Shown here piece after piece: positions 1 to 8,508 of a stretch of 64,000 nucleotides of DNA. A program made the translations under genes and the position numbers. Origin of the DNA: Hyphomicrobiales bacterium 4NK60-0047b (GTDB lineage: Bacteria; Pseudomonadota; Alphaproteobacteria; Rhizobiales; HXMU1428-3); NCBI GenBank assembly GCA_040367435.1, contig BAABWY010000001.1, forward strand, positions 434,001 through 498,000, written 5' to 3'. The notes under the pieces were generated by a model. That model was not told the origin of the DNA. It did no database searches and worked only from the letters and a program-made list of their open reading frames with translations. Every line of letters begins with the position of its first letter. Within the stretch, counting starts at the first letter, position 1.

Positions 1-102
1 TACCCAGATATTCCAATCCCATTTTCTCGGCCAATGGAGCGTTTTGCTCTGCCAAACCCAGAAAAAATTGTCAATGCTTATGCAAAAATGAAGGAACAAT
101 AA
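1..102 (+). CDS. 2-oxo acid dehydrogenase E1 component, beta subunit (3' end only)
   Basis: Only the last 33 codons are in the window. They contain a PIPFSRPMERFALPNPEKIV-like tail that matches the C-terminus of thiamine-diphosphate E1 beta subunits (pyruvate, acetoin or branched-chain dehydrogenase type). The gene ends 2 bases before a lipoyl-domain gene and is followed by E2, a lipoate ligase-like gene and E3, so it belongs to one complex operon. The tail cannot decide which 2-oxo acid is the substrate. Confidence 0.75.
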   Translation, partial: YPDIPIPFSRPMERFALPNPEKIVNAYAKMKEQ

Positions 103-104
103 GA

Positions 105-332
105 ATGGACGTTACAATTCCAACAACACTTTGGGATGAAGATTCAGACGCAGTAATCACTAGCTGGTTAGTAAGTGATGGAGCAGCTGTAAATGAAGGA
201 GATCTAATTGCAGAAATCATGGTTGAAAAAATTCAGCATGAAATTCATGCCCCAAAAACAGGAACAATCACAATCAGTCAAGCCGTTGAAGCCGTCGTCG
301 CAAAAGGCGGCACAATTGGCTCAATCGCTTAA
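105..332 (+). CDS. Free-standing lipoyl domain protein
   Basis: This 75-residue protein is a single biotinyl/lipoyl domain. The modified lysine is expected at K42 in the motif EIMVEKIQHEI, followed by the HAPKTG turn. In most complexes this domain is the N-terminus of E2. Here it is its own gene, ending 19 bases before the start of an E2 catalytic domain gene, so the swinging arm would be a separate subunit or must bind non-covalently. It lies between E1 beta and E2. The domain assignment is firm; the separation from E2 is read directly from the stop codon at 330-332 and the frame change. Confidence 0.85.
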   Translation: MDVTIPTTLWDEDSDAVITSWLVSDGAAVNEGDLIAEIMVEKIQHEIHAPKTGTITISQAVEAVVAKGGTIGSIA

Positions 333-351
333 ATCCAGTGGGGCAAATTTA

Positions 352-1056
352 ATGACTGATAACTTAGTGTCAGAAACTCCGGCCAGAGAAGAAAAGATCA
401 TTCCCCTCACAGGGATGAAAGGGATGATCGCTAAAAAAATGGTTGAGAGCCTAACGACCACAGCTCAGCTAACACATAATACATCTTGCGATGTAACAGC
501 ACTTCTTCAAAAGAAAGAAGAGTTAGCTAACAATGGTACCAAGGTCTCTTTTGAAGATCTTATCGTTGACGCTGTCATCGAAGCAATTAAATTGCATCCC
601 GGCATAAATGGATATGCTGATGATAAACAAATTGAGGTAAAACCATTTATGCACATTGCTGTTGCTGTTGCCCTGGAGGGAGACCTTCTTATGGCACCAG
701 CAATTCTAAATGCTAATCAGTTACCAATAGCTGATCGAGCTATTGCTCGAAAAGATGTGATAGCTAGAGCTAAAACAAACAAACTAAACGTGACAGAAAT
801 GACCAAAGGGACATTCACAATTTCCAACCTTGGTTTGTCACGAGTTCAACATTTCACACCAATTGTGAACAAACCTCAAATCGCAATTTTGGGATTGGGT
901 GAAGTTCGCAAACAATATTGGGAATGTGAAAATGGGGAACTCGAAGTCCGTCCAATAATGGGCTTATCTCTTTCTTTTGATCATAGAGCCATAAACGGTG
1001 GCCCAGCTGCCGATTTTCTAACGGATCTATGTAAAATCATAGAGAACAACACATAA
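352..1056 (+). CDS. 2-oxo acid dehydrogenase acyltransferase (E2) catalytic domain
   Basis: This is the catalytic domain only, 234 residues from the ATG at 352. That start follows the lipoyl gene; the same frame stays open upstream to an ATG at 208, but that part only shadows the lipoyl gene. The acyltransferase signatures are FTISNLGLSRVQHFTPIVN (about 155-173) and the active-site SFDHRAINGG (D210, H211). Typical E2 proteins are about 400 residues with lipoyl and peripheral-subunit-binding domains. Both are missing here, although a lipoyl domain is encoded just upstream. The stop overlaps the next start by one base (TAATG). The role is transfer of the acyl group from lipoyl to CoA; the substrate is unknown. 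Confidence 0.85.
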   Translation: MTDNLVSETPAREEKIIPLTGMKGMIAKKMVESLTTTAQLTHNTSCDVTALLQKKEELANNGTKVSFEDLIVDAVIEAIKLHPGINGYADDKQIEVKPFMHIAVAVALEGDLLMAPAILNANQLPIADRAIARKDVIARAKTNKLNVTEMTKGTFTISNLGLSRVQHFTPIVNKPQIAILGLGEVRKQYWECENGELEVRPIMGLSLSFDHRAINGGPAADFLTDLCKIIENNT

Positions 1057-1832
1057 TGTCACGACCTTCTTACTCTCTAAATAAGTCCGAACAGGAGTAC
1101 AAAAGCCCTCCTGAGCAAGACTTTTCGTTGAGTGAGGCTTTGGTATCATTTGAAACAGCTAGTTACATAGAAAACTTGTTATTAAATAAGGCTTCCCTTC
1201 CTATTTCTATGCCTAGCTGTTTCATTTGGTCAATGCCTCAAGGCATTGTTGTACCTAAATCAATAAGCTCAAAACCAAGTTTTAAAAATGCATGCGAAAC
1301 GATGGCCTCTTTAAACTGGCCTGTTCATGTAAGGCAAACGGGTGGGGATTTAACACCACAAGCCCCCGGCATGATAAATATCTCATACATTTTTTCTGAA
1401 GTTTGGCATGAAAAGACAAGCATTGAAGCGGCTTATAAAAAACTCTGCAATCCCATTACAAATTATTTGAATGATACATACAACATAAATGCTTATACCT
1501 CATCTGTCGAAGGTGCCTTTTGTGATGGCAAATTCAATATAGTCGTAGATGGATTAAAAATTGCGGGCACCGCACAAAAATGGCGACGTTTTAAAAACCA
1601 AAACAAACAAGATTGCCTTGCTGTTTTAGGTCATGTCGCTCTTCTTGCTGACGTTCCCATTCATCAACTCATCGCAGCTTCAAATAGTTTTTATAAACTT
1701 TGCGATATAGAAAAAACAATTAAGCCGCAAAATCATACAAATCTTTCGGAGCTCATCCCCCCACAAAAATTTAACCGATTGGTTCTCATGAAAGGCCTAC
1801 TTAATAGTTTTCGTGAACATACCCAGTCTTAA
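1056..1832 (+). CDS. Lipoate-protein ligase A-like protein (BPL/LPL family)
   Basis: 258 residues with the lipoate/biotin ligase fold signatures: R93-x-TGG (95-97) followed by PQAPGMINIS, and the conserved lysine K168 in GLKIAGTAQ. Family members attach lipoate or octanoate to lipoyl-domain lysines, or transfer it between proteins. Its place between E2 and E3 suggests it lipoylates the stand-alone lipoyl domain encoded in the same operon. The window also has a LipB (about 36 kb), so this may be a dedicated scavenging or transfer enzyme. Sequence conservation is moderate, so ligase versus transferase activity is not settled. Confidence 0.7.
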   Translation: MSRPSYSLNKSEQEYKSPPEQDFSLSEALVSFETASYIENLLLNKASLPISMPSCFIWSMPQGIVVPKSISSKPSFKNACETMASLNWPVHVRQTGGDLTPQAPGMINISYIFSEVWHEKTSIEAAYKKLCNPITNYLNDTYNINAYTSSVEGAFCDGKFNIVVDGLKIAGTAQKWRRFKNQNKQDCLAVLGHVALLADVPIHQLIAASNSFYKLCDIEKTIKPQNHTNLSELIPPQKFNRLVLMKGLLNSFREHTQS

Positions 1833-1867
1833 AAAACATAAAGTATCAAGTACAAAGGAATTAACTC

Positions 1868-3268
1868 ATGTCGACATATGATATTGCCGTCATAGGTGGT
1901 GGCCCTGGTGGCTATGTGGCTGCTATTAGAGCGGCTCAATTAGGTTTAAAAGTAGCGTTAGTTGAACGAGATAAACTCGGCGGCATCTGCCTCAATTGGG
2001 GTTGTATCCCAACAAAAGCTTTGCTTCGCTCATCTGAGGTTTTTTCTCTTTTTAAACACGCTTCAAATTATGGCCTCAAAGCCGATGAAGCAGAGTTTGA
2101 TTTTTCAAAAATTATCGAGCGCTCAAGAAAAGTGTCTCAGCAATTATCAAATGGTATTGCCTACCTGATGAAAAAAAACAAAATCACGGTTATTCAAGGC
2201 ACAGGGAAATTAAAAAGCAATTCTGAAATAACTGTTCTGGATTCAACCGGCACACCTATTGAAGATGTAACCGCTAAAAACATAATCATTGCAACAGGAG
2301 CAAGAGCAAAAACAATTCCTGGTCTAGAACCTGATGGTGAATATATCTGGGATTATCGCGCAGCACTTGCCCCAACAGAAAAACCAAATTCATTATTAGT
2401 CGTTGGCTCAGGCGCAATCGGAATTGAGTTCGCTAGCTTTTACAACACCCTTGGAACAAAAGTTCACGTCGTTGAAATAGCCAACAAAATTCTTCCAGCA
2501 GAAGATAATGAAATCTCAGAAATCGCTAAAAAATCACTTCAATCAAGAGGAATTAATTTTCAACTTTCAACCTCCGTTGCAAACTTAACCAAAGAAAATG
2601 GAAGCGTAACAGCAACTCTTAAGAAAGAAGATGGATCATTAGAAACTTTGCATGTTGATAAAGTAATATCAGCTGTTGGTATATCTCCAAATGTTGAGGA
2701 GCTAGGCTTAGAAGAATTAAGAATTTCAACCAATCGTGGCCACATAGAAACAGATCAGTGGTGCGCAACCAATCAACCGGGTGTTTTTGCCATTGGTGAT
2801 GTAACTGCACCTCCCTGGTTAGCCCACAAAGCCAGTCATGAAGCCGTAATCTGTGTTGACAAAATAGCAGGCAAGGAAGATGTCAAATCACTAAATACCC
2901 TTGCTCTTGCAGGCTGTACATACTGCACACCACAAGTTGCTTCTGTCGGTTATACAGAATCTAAAGCAAAAGAAATGGGTTATGATGTAAAAGTTGGCCG
3001 TTTTCCATTCCAAGCCAATGGTAAAGCCATCGCAATGGGTGAAACAGAAGGCATGATTAAAACCATCGTAGATCGCCACACAGACCGACTTCTTGGAGCT
3101 CATATGATTGGTGCTGAAGTAACAGAATTAATCCAGGGTTTTTCTATTGCACTCACACTCAAAGCAACAGCATCTCAATTATCCCACGTCATCTTCCCTC
3201 ACCCAACTCTATCGGAAATGATGCATGAAAGTATCCTGGATACAAACAATGAAGCCCTTCATTTTTAG
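1868..3268 (+). CDS. lpdA: Dihydrolipoyl dehydrogenase (E3)
   Basis: 466 residues, normal length for E3. It has the FAD-binding GGGPGGYVAA motif at the N-terminus, the redox disulfide in GGICLNWGCIPTKALL, an NAD-binding GSGAIGIEFA motif, a second FAD motif ending in AIGDV, and the C-terminal dimer-interface HPTLSEMMHE with its catalytic His-Glu. It reoxidises dihydrolipoyl groups with NAD+. It is the last gene of the 2-oxo acid dehydrogenase operon; a GTGAAGTGGTA inverted repeat follows at 3282-3310. Confidence 0.95.
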   Translation: MSTYDIAVIGGGPGGYVAAIRAAQLGLKVALVERDKLGGICLNWGCIPTKALLRSSEVFSLFKHASNYGLKADEAEFDFSKIIERSRKVSQQLSNGIAYLMKKNKITVIQGTGKLKSNSEITVLDSTGTPIEDVTAKNIIIATGARAKTIPGLEPDGEYIWDYRAALAPTEKPNSLLVVGSGAIGIEFASFYNTLGTKVHVVEIANKILPAEDNEISEIAKKSLQSRGINFQLSTSVANLTKENGSVTATLKKEDGSLETLHVDKVISAVGISPNVEELGLEELRISTNRGHIETDQWCATNQPGVFAIGDVTAPPWLAHKASHEAVICVDKIAGKEDVKSLNTLALAGCTYCTPQVASVGYTESKAKEMGYDVKVGRFPFQANGKAIAMGETEGMIKTIVDRHTDRLLGAHMIGAEVTELIQGFSIALTLKATASQLSHVIFPHPTLSEMMHESILDTNNEALHF

Positions 3269-3281
3269 GTTTTAAAATTCT

Positions 3282-3310
3282 GTGAAGTGGTAAAAAATAT
3301 ACCACTTCAC
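3282..3310 (+). terminator. Inverted repeat after lpdA, possible terminator
   Basis: GTGAAGTGGTA and TACCACTTCAC form an 11-bp perfect stem around a short A-rich loop, 14 bases after the lpdA stop. There is no good T-run after the stem, so intrinsic termination is uncertain. Confidence 0.5.
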
Positions 3311-3683
3311 ATCCACCTCACCCTATAGCTCAAAACGAAATTTATATTCATATTTAAATCCATTTTTATGAGTCTAAATTAAAAAATCCCCTTCTAAAAA
3401 GTTGTAATAATTCACCAACCTCACAGCTACTGCCTATTTAAAAGGCATTTTAAAAAAGATAAAAAATTCATTACCATTAAAAATGGTACGACTAAATAAT
3501 TGTTTTAATTGAATAAATACTTAAATGCAAAAAATGGCATACGGCTTGCTTTTAATTATGAAAAATTAAAAATGCATCAAACATGCATGAAAGAAAGACA
3601 ACAAGCGCTTTCATCTTGTTTGAGCAACCAATGAATAAGCACTTCCACAAACTATGCAATGGAAGCTTATCAGAGGGGGTCAA
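3311..3683 (+). promoter_or_regulatory. AT-rich regulatory region upstream of the NirB-like/multihaem cluster
   Basis: A very AT-rich gene-free stretch with several small palindromes. TGCCT..AGGCA is at 3431-3447 and TACCATT-AAA-AATGGTA is at 3472-3488. A better one, ATGCAT-N5-ATGCAT, lies at 3572-3588. A ribosome binding site AGAGGGGG (3672-3679) stands just before the ATG at 3684 and decides that start over the upstream in-frame ATG at 3654. Confidence 0.5.
3569..3591 (+). promoter_or_regulatory. NsrR-like operator (ATGCAT-N5-ATGCAT)
   Basis: The half sites ATGCAT (3572-3577) and ATGCAT (3583-3588) are separated by CAAAC. This is the same half-site and spacing as the core of the enterobacterial NsrR operator (known from the hmp and ytfE families). 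It lies about 96 bases before the start of a NirB-like gene that leads a multihaem/globin cluster. Identification is by pattern and context; no nsrR gene is in the window. Confidence 0.45.
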
Positions 3684-5693
3684 ATGCTGTCGAAAGATCA
3701 GAAAAATTCTGATTGTAAAAACTCGTCTACCGTTCTGGTTCCAAAACCGAACCCGGTTGTTGTAATCGGTGGTGGCCCAGCAGGAATACGAGCAGCTGAA
3801 TGCTTATCGGCAAATAAAGTTCCGGTCATCGTTTTTAATGCCGAACGGTGGCAACCATACAATCGAGTAAAACTGACCCCACTCCTCTCAGGGGATGTTC
3901 AGATTGGACAGGTTTATCTAGAGCCAAACTTACCAAAAGACGCAAATGTAAAACAATATACATCTCACCCAATTGTTGAACTAGACCCAGAAAACAAACA
4001 AGTCATTGGCCAGTTTGATCGCAAGTTTTCTTACGACAAACTCATTCTAGCAACCGGGTCAAGAGCTCATATTCCAGCAATACCGGGCATTGAACTTGAT
4101 GGTGTTTTTAAATTTAGAAATTTTGACGATGTTGAGAAACTAGTCGCAAGAAGCATATCAGCAAGACGCTGCGTTGTAATCGGCGGCGGGCTCCTTGGTC
4201 TAGAAGCAGCCCGCGGTATGGCCAACAGAAAAATAGAAACCATCGTAGTTGAACACGAAACAAGGTTAATGGCGCGCCAGCTTGACGAAGGCGCTGGCGC
4301 TCTCTTGGCTTCACAAATAGAAGCCCTCGGACTAACTGTAAAAACAGGCCTATCTGTTAAAAAAATAAACGGGACTGACAGGGTAGAAAGCATCACTCTT
4401 TCAAACGGTGAAGACGTCGAATGTGATACCTTAATCGTCTGCACAGGCATAAGGGCAAACATGGAAATAGCACGAGATGCAGGTCTTGCTGTTAGCCGTG
4501 CTATTACCGTTAATCAAAACATGCAAACCTCCGAAGCAGACATTTACGCAATTGGTGAATGTGCTGAATATAATGGTCACACATACGGTCTGGTTGGCCC
4601 AGGCTTAGAGCAAGCTACAATAGCCGTTAACAATATTATAGGCAAAACAGAAAGTTATTCAGGCTCTCTTCCAACCACAAAGTTAAAAGTCGTCGGCTCT
4701 GATGTATTTTCCATGGGTGATGTCGAGCAACTTGCTGAGAGAATAGACGTAAGCACCCTCACCTATCAAAACAAAGAAAAATCAGTTTATCGTCGTTTAA
4801 TCTTACAAAAAAATCGGCTTGTAGGCGCCATGGCCATCGGTGACTGGCCAGAAATCAATGTTCTTCAAAATGCCATCGTCCAACGAAAGTTCATATGGCC
4901 CTGGCAAAAACTAAGCTTTCAAAAATCTGGCTTTCTCTTTTCTCAAAAGAAGCCACAAAGCGTCACTGATTGGCCAGCTGCTGCCACAGTGTGCAACTGC
5001 ACGGGCGTAACTCGCGGACAAATCGGGGATGCCATCTCTCAGGGCTGCGTCACCTTTGATGCCGTAAAAAGAGAAACAAGCTGTTCAACAGTTTGCGGCA
5101 GTTGCAAACCCCTTGTTCACGAACTACTTGCCGGCAAACCCAAATATGAACCAATTGAATGGATCAAACCCGTTCTCATCGGCTCTGCCTTAGCATTACT
5201 GGCAACACTCATCACACTCATTGCACCAGGCCTACCAGCCAGAGACAGTGTCATTCCAGATTTCACAATCGATATGCTCTGGACAGATGGATATTATAAA
5301 CAAGTCAGCGGATTTACACTTCTTGGGTTATCAGTCATCGCCGCCATTCTATCACTACGAAAGAACATAAAGTTTCTCTCCTTCGGAGCTTATTCAGGCT
5401 GGCGCGCATTTCACATCATCATTGGTCTTTTAGCTGCGTTTATTCTGTTTCTCCATACTGGGTTTCATCTGGGTGAAAATTTAAATTTTTGGTTGATGTT
5501 AAGCTTCATCACCCTTGGTTTAACAGGCGCATTAACAGGTCTCTTAAAAGCAGGCGAACATCGCTTATTAGAGAAAGGCCTGCTTTTAAATAATGAAGCA
5601 CCAGCAAAAATTACATTCTGGCTACATATCATTACCTTCTGGCCACTACCCGTCTTGTTAGCCCTTCATATTCTAACCGTCTATTATTATTAA
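3684..5693 (+). CDS. NirB-like NAD(P)H flavoprotein fused to BFD [2Fe-2S] and membrane domains
   Basis: 669 residues from ATG 3684 (good RBS). FAD-binding GGGPAG is at about 29-34 and the NAD-binding GGGLLG at about 167-172. Together they form the pyridine nucleotide-disulfide oxidoreductase half of assimilatory nitrite reductase NirB. A BFD-type [2Fe-2S] domain follows, with C437-x-C439 and C471-x2-C474. There is no sirohaem nitrite reductase domain. About five membrane segments follow (roughly 496-515, 541-557, 573-594, 601-622, 643-668) with several histidines (for example 577, 591, 595, 648, 662) that could bind b-type haem. Inferred role: pass electrons from NAD(P)H across the membrane to the multihaem cytochrome encoded 14 bases downstream. 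I know no characterised protein with this exact architecture. Confidence 0.75.
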   Translation: MLSKDQKNSDCKNSSTVLVPKPNPVVVIGGGPAGIRAAECLSANKVPVIVFNAERWQPYNRVKLTPLLSGDVQIGQVYLEPNLPKDANVKQYTSHPIVELDPENKQVIGQFDRKFSYDKLILATGSRAHIPAIPGIELDGVFKFRNFDDVEKLVARSISARRCVVIGGGLLGLEAARGMANRKIETIVVEHETRLMARQLDEGAGALLASQIEALGLTVKTGLSVKKINGTDRVESITLSNGEDVECDTLIVCTGIRANMEIARDAGLAVSRAITVNQNMQTSEADIYAIGECAEYNGHTYGLVGPGLEQATIAVNNIIGKTESYSGSLPTTKLKVVGSDVFSMGDVEQLAERIDVSTLTYQNKEKSVYRRLILQKNRLVGAMAIGDWPEINVLQNAIVQRKFIWPWQKLSFQKSGFLFSQKKPQSVTDWPAAATVCNCTGVTRGQIGDAISQGCVTFDAVKRETSCSTVCGSCKPLVHELLAGKPKYEPIEWIKPVLIGSALALLATLITLIAPGLPARDSVIPDFTIDMLWTDGYYKQVSGFTLLGLSVIAAILSLRKNIKFLSFGAYSGWRAFHIIIGLLAAFILFLHTGFHLGENLNFWLMLSFITLGLTGALTGLLKAGEHRLLEKGLLLNNEAPAKITFWLHIITFWPLPVLLALHILTVYYY

Positions 5694-5707
5694 AGGAGCC
5701 TCAGTGA

Positions 5708-7135
5708 ATGTCTCGTAATATTCTATTTTGGTTGCTTTGGTTGACTGGCACGATAGCTATAGGCGGCTACCTAACCACAACAATGTTTTATAATGGTGAC
5801 CGTTCCTCACTCCTCATTGGTAAAACCACAAGTGGTCACCATCAAATCGAGCTCTCTTGCAACACATGTCATGGCAATGGCTTCACCGATGGAGATACCA
5901 TTCAAAAAGCATGTCTGAGTTGCCATGAAAATGAGCTTAAAGTTTCAAAAGACAGTCATCCCATAAAAAAATTCAGAGATCCAAGAAACGCAGCGCGTCT
6001 CGAGCAACTAAACGCAATGAAATGCGTAACCTGTCATACTGAGCACAAACCCGAACTCGTCAGCTCAATGGGCATGGGGGTCACCATTCCCAAAGATTAT
6101 TGTTTTAAGTGCCATGCAGATGTCGGAAAAGATCGCCCTCTAACTCATAAAGGTTTGAACTTCGAAGGTTGCGCAAGTTCTGGTTGTCATAACTATCATG
6201 ATAACCGTGCTCTCTATGAAAACTTTCTAGAAAAGCACGCCAAACAACCTGAAATGAAACTAACCCAGCTTATAAAAAATTTAAATTATGAAAAACTAAG
6301 CGAAGAATATGGCGGTCTAAAACGCGGCAATCCATTAAACCTAACAGAAGCCAATGCACCAAAAGAACACATCAACCAAGAATTATTAGACACATGGCAT
6401 GATGATGCTCACGCTAAGAACGGTGTAAATTGTTCATCTTGCCATCAACCTAACAAAGAAAAACAAGCATGGATTAAAAAACCAGGCATTGCCGTTTGTG
6501 CAACTTGCCATAAAGAAGAAAACAAAAGCTTTCTTGCTGGTAAACATGGCATGCGTTTAGCTCCAAACATGCTGCAATCAAAAGCAGATCCATTCGGATT
6601 GTTTAAAGAAAAGAAACTTTCCCCCATGCGCCCTGAGTTGGCACGCTTACCAATGAAGCAATCGGCACACGGCACTGAACTCACATGCAACACATGTCAC
6701 TCAGTTGGAAAAAACAATCATAAATTTAATATCCAAAAAGCAAAAGTTCAGGCCTGCATTTCATGTCACGATGATGAGCACAGCAAAGCTTACCTCACGT
6801 CACCTCATCATGAACTTTGGCAAAAAGAGCTTAAGGGAGAACTGCCCAAAGGTTCTGGCGTTACCTGCGCAACCTGTCATATGCCGCGCATAGCTGTTGA
6901 AGATGAATATGAAAACGAAGTCTTCATCATCACTCATAATCAAAATGACAACCTAAGGCCAAACGAAAAGATGATCCGCTCCGTTTGCTCATCCTGTCAT
7001 GGCTTGCAGTTCTCTATCGATTCCTTAGCGGATCCAAATTTAATAAAAAAGAATTTCCATGGTCGGTCAGCCTTCAAAATAGAAAGCATTGATTGGGTAC
7101 TGAAACGATCATCGAAACCGGAGGAAAATAAATGA
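5708..7135 (+). CDS. Membrane-anchored undecaheme cytochrome c
   Basis: 475 residues. An N-terminal hydrophobic segment (about 5-26) can act as an uncleaved anchor or signal for export. There are ten CxxCH haem sites (cysteines starting at 51, 69, 106, 132, 242, 264, 327, 350, 387 and 427) and one spaced CX4CH site (C155-H161), so eleven haems are predicted. The motifs resemble the NapC/NrfB/octahaem-type multihaem families, but I do not recognise a specific enzyme. It follows the NirB-like/membrane fusion by 14 bases with an RBS (AAAGGAG) between them, so it is probably the periplasmic acceptor of that electron path. A catalytic or purely electron-carrying role cannot be told apart from the sequence. 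Confidence 0.85.
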   Translation: MSRNILFWLLWLTGTIAIGGYLTTTMFYNGDRSSLLIGKTTSGHHQIELSCNTCHGNGFTDGDTIQKACLSCHENELKVSKDSHPIKKFRDPRNAARLEQLNAMKCVTCHTEHKPELVSSMGMGVTIPKDYCFKCHADVGKDRPLTHKGLNFEGCASSGCHNYHDNRALYENFLEKHAKQPEMKLTQLIKNLNYEKLSEEYGGLKRGNPLNLTEANAPKEHINQELLDTWHDDAHAKNGVNCSSCHQPNKEKQAWIKKPGIAVCATCHKEENKSFLAGKHGMRLAPNMLQSKADPFGLFKEKKLSPMRPELARLPMKQSAHGTELTCNTCHSVGKNNHKFNIQKAKVQACISCHDDEHSKAYLTSPHHELWQKELKGELPKGSGVTCATCHMPRIAVEDEYENEVFIITHNQNDNLRPNEKMIRSVCSSCHGLQFSIDSLADPNLIKKNFHGRSAFKIESIDWVLKRSSKPEENK

Positions 7136-7198
7136 TTTTCCCCTCCCCTAAACTTCGAACTAATAACTGCTGTTTTAAAAACATTAAAGGAGATTTAC

Positions 7199-7786
7199 AT
7201 GTTGAACTTTAAAACATCATTGAAAAAAACGGCTCTTTCAATTGCGACCGGCAGCCTCATGCTTGGCATGGCAATGTCTGCCCCAGCAACAGCTAAAACC
7301 TTTGAACCTCAACAAGTCACAGACATGCTGCACCTGGTCCTTGAATCAGACAGAACCATCTACACCAAGAAAGTTGTGAAGCGTTTGGCTAACAAGCACA
7401 AAGTCATCAAAGCCACTGAAAACTTTGAAGATGATAAATCATTGCCACTACCGGCTCAAATGTTCCGCTTCGGCTCAGAAGCAGTAGCAGATAAGACCGA
7501 TAAATTCTCTTATTCTCTTCTCTCTCTATGGCCCATTAACAAACAAAACAAACCAACAACCGAGCTAGAGAAAAAAGGTCTTGAATATATCAATGCAAAC
7601 AAAGGCAAAAATTTCTACGGCGAAGAAACATTAGGCGGCAAAAAATATTTCACAGCTGTCTATGCAGACGTCGCTGTCGCAACGCCTTGTGTTGGTTGTC
7701 ACAACAATCACAAAGACACACCCAAAAAAGATTTCAAAATGGGTGATGTCATGGGCGGTGTTGTTATCCGTATCCCACTTAAATAA
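7199..7786 (+). CDS. Tll0287-like (DUF3365) secreted c-type haem protein
   Basis: 195 residues with a signal peptide (MLNFKTSLKK..APATAK, cleavage near residue 32). The conserved C-terminus has CVGCHNNH (haem site at 164-168) followed by the MGDVMGGVVIRIPL tail typical of DUF3365/Tll0287-like proteins. Some members are haem-based sensor domains; free-standing ones are periplasmic cytochromes. It is preceded by an AAAGGAG RBS and sits 63 bases after the undecaheme gene, so it probably works in the same electron chain or as a gas-ligand binder. Confidence 0.8.
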   Translation: MLNFKTSLKKTALSIATGSLMLGMAMSAPATAKTFEPQQVTDMLHLVLESDRTIYTKKVVKRLANKHKVIKATENFEDDKSLPLPAQMFRFGSEAVADKTDKFSYSLLSLWPINKQNKPTTELEKKGLEYINANKGKNFYGEETLGGKKYFTAVYADVAVATPCVGCHNNHKDTPKKDFKMGDVMGGVVIRIPLK

Positions 7787-7804
7787 TTAAAAGTTAAAAA
7801 TCTA

Positions 7805-7837
7805 GCCTCTCTCATTGACCAGAACAAAGAGAGAGGC
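7805..7837 (+). terminator. GCCTCTCTC/GAGAGAGGC hairpin
   Basis: A 9-bp perfect stem between the Tll0287-like gene and the globin gene, with only a weak TTC tail. It may act as a partial terminator or as an mRNA-stabilising hairpin. Confidence 0.5.
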
Positions 7838-7864
7838 TTCAAAACCAATCAAAGGAACAAAACA

Positions 7865-8317
7865 ATGACACCAGAACAAGTTGAGCTGGTTCAATCTTCA
7901 TTTAAAAAAGTTGAACCCATCGCTTCAACAGCAGGCGATTTATTTTATGGTCGACTATTCGAAATCGCCCCGGAAGTTCGGCCCATGTTTGCAGATAACA
8001 TTGAAGACCAGCGTGATAAACTCATGTCTATGCTAGGAACTGCTGTCACCAACCTTCATCAAATCGAACAAATCATCGAGCCCGTAAAAACCCTTGGCGC
8101 AAAACATGTCGATTACGGCGTAAAAGATGAACATTATGACAAAGTCGGAGAAGCTTTAATTTGGACATTGCAAGAAGGCTTAAAAGACGACTTCACCCCT
8201 GAAATTAAAGACGCATGGGTCGCAACCTACGGCACATTAGCAACTGTCATGAAAGACGCCGCAGCAGAAGCTTCAAAACCTAAAAAAGGATTTTTGGGAA
8301 GACTGTTTGGCACTTAA
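7865..8317 (+). CDS. Single-domain globin (Vitreoscilla haemoglobin-like)
   Basis: 150 residues of myoglobin-fold globin. It carries the CD1 phenylalanine (F42 in VRPMFAD) and the proximal histidine H90 in the block DEHYDKVGEAL, matching HYPIVG in bacterial haemoglobins. No reductase domain follows (a flavohaemoglobin would be about 400 residues); instead a short basic tail ends the protein. Family members bind O2 and NO and can work as NO dioxygenases with a partner reductase. Its position next to the NirB-like/multihaem genes and the NsrR-like site supports an NO-related role. A strong terminator follows. Confidence 0.88.
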   Translation: MTPEQVELVQSSFKKVEPIASTAGDLFYGRLFEIAPEVRPMFADNIEDQRDKLMSMLGTAVTNLHQIEQIIEPVKTLGAKHVDYGVKDEHYDKVGEALIWTLQEGLKDDFTPEIKDAWVATYGTLATVMKDAAAEASKPKKGFLGRLFGT

Positions 8318-8369
8318 GTCTTTTCAAAATTAGCATCCCCCAATGCTAAAGTAGTGCGTAAAAACTACA

Positions 8370-8398
8370 GGCCTCATAAACAGTGAGGCCTTTTTTTT
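8370..8398 (+). terminator. Rho-independent terminator after the globin gene
   Basis: GGCCTCA and TGAGGCC form a stem followed directly by eight T residues. This is the clearest terminator in the left part and closes the haem-protein cluster. Confidence 0.85.
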
Positions 8399-8508
8399 CC
8401 AAATCCAAATTAATAATCCCCCTCGCGATAATTTGATTGTAGCCAAACTTGGACATCCATTAGCATAAAAAGAAAAATCAAAACAAATTTCTGATGCGTG
8501 AGGGTGCG

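Noticed and set aside
208-351. Longer N-terminus of the E2 gene from ATG 208
   Set aside because: This part is the lipoyl-domain gene read in another frame; the catalytic domain begins naturally at ATG 352.
4067-4462. 131-codon minus-strand frame as a gene
   Set aside because: It lies fully inside the NirB-like gene and has no domain pattern; it is a shadow.
3684-5693. Complete assimilatory nitrite reductase NirB
   Set aside because: The sirohaem/[4Fe-4S] nitrite reductase domains are absent; a membrane domain follows the BFD domain.
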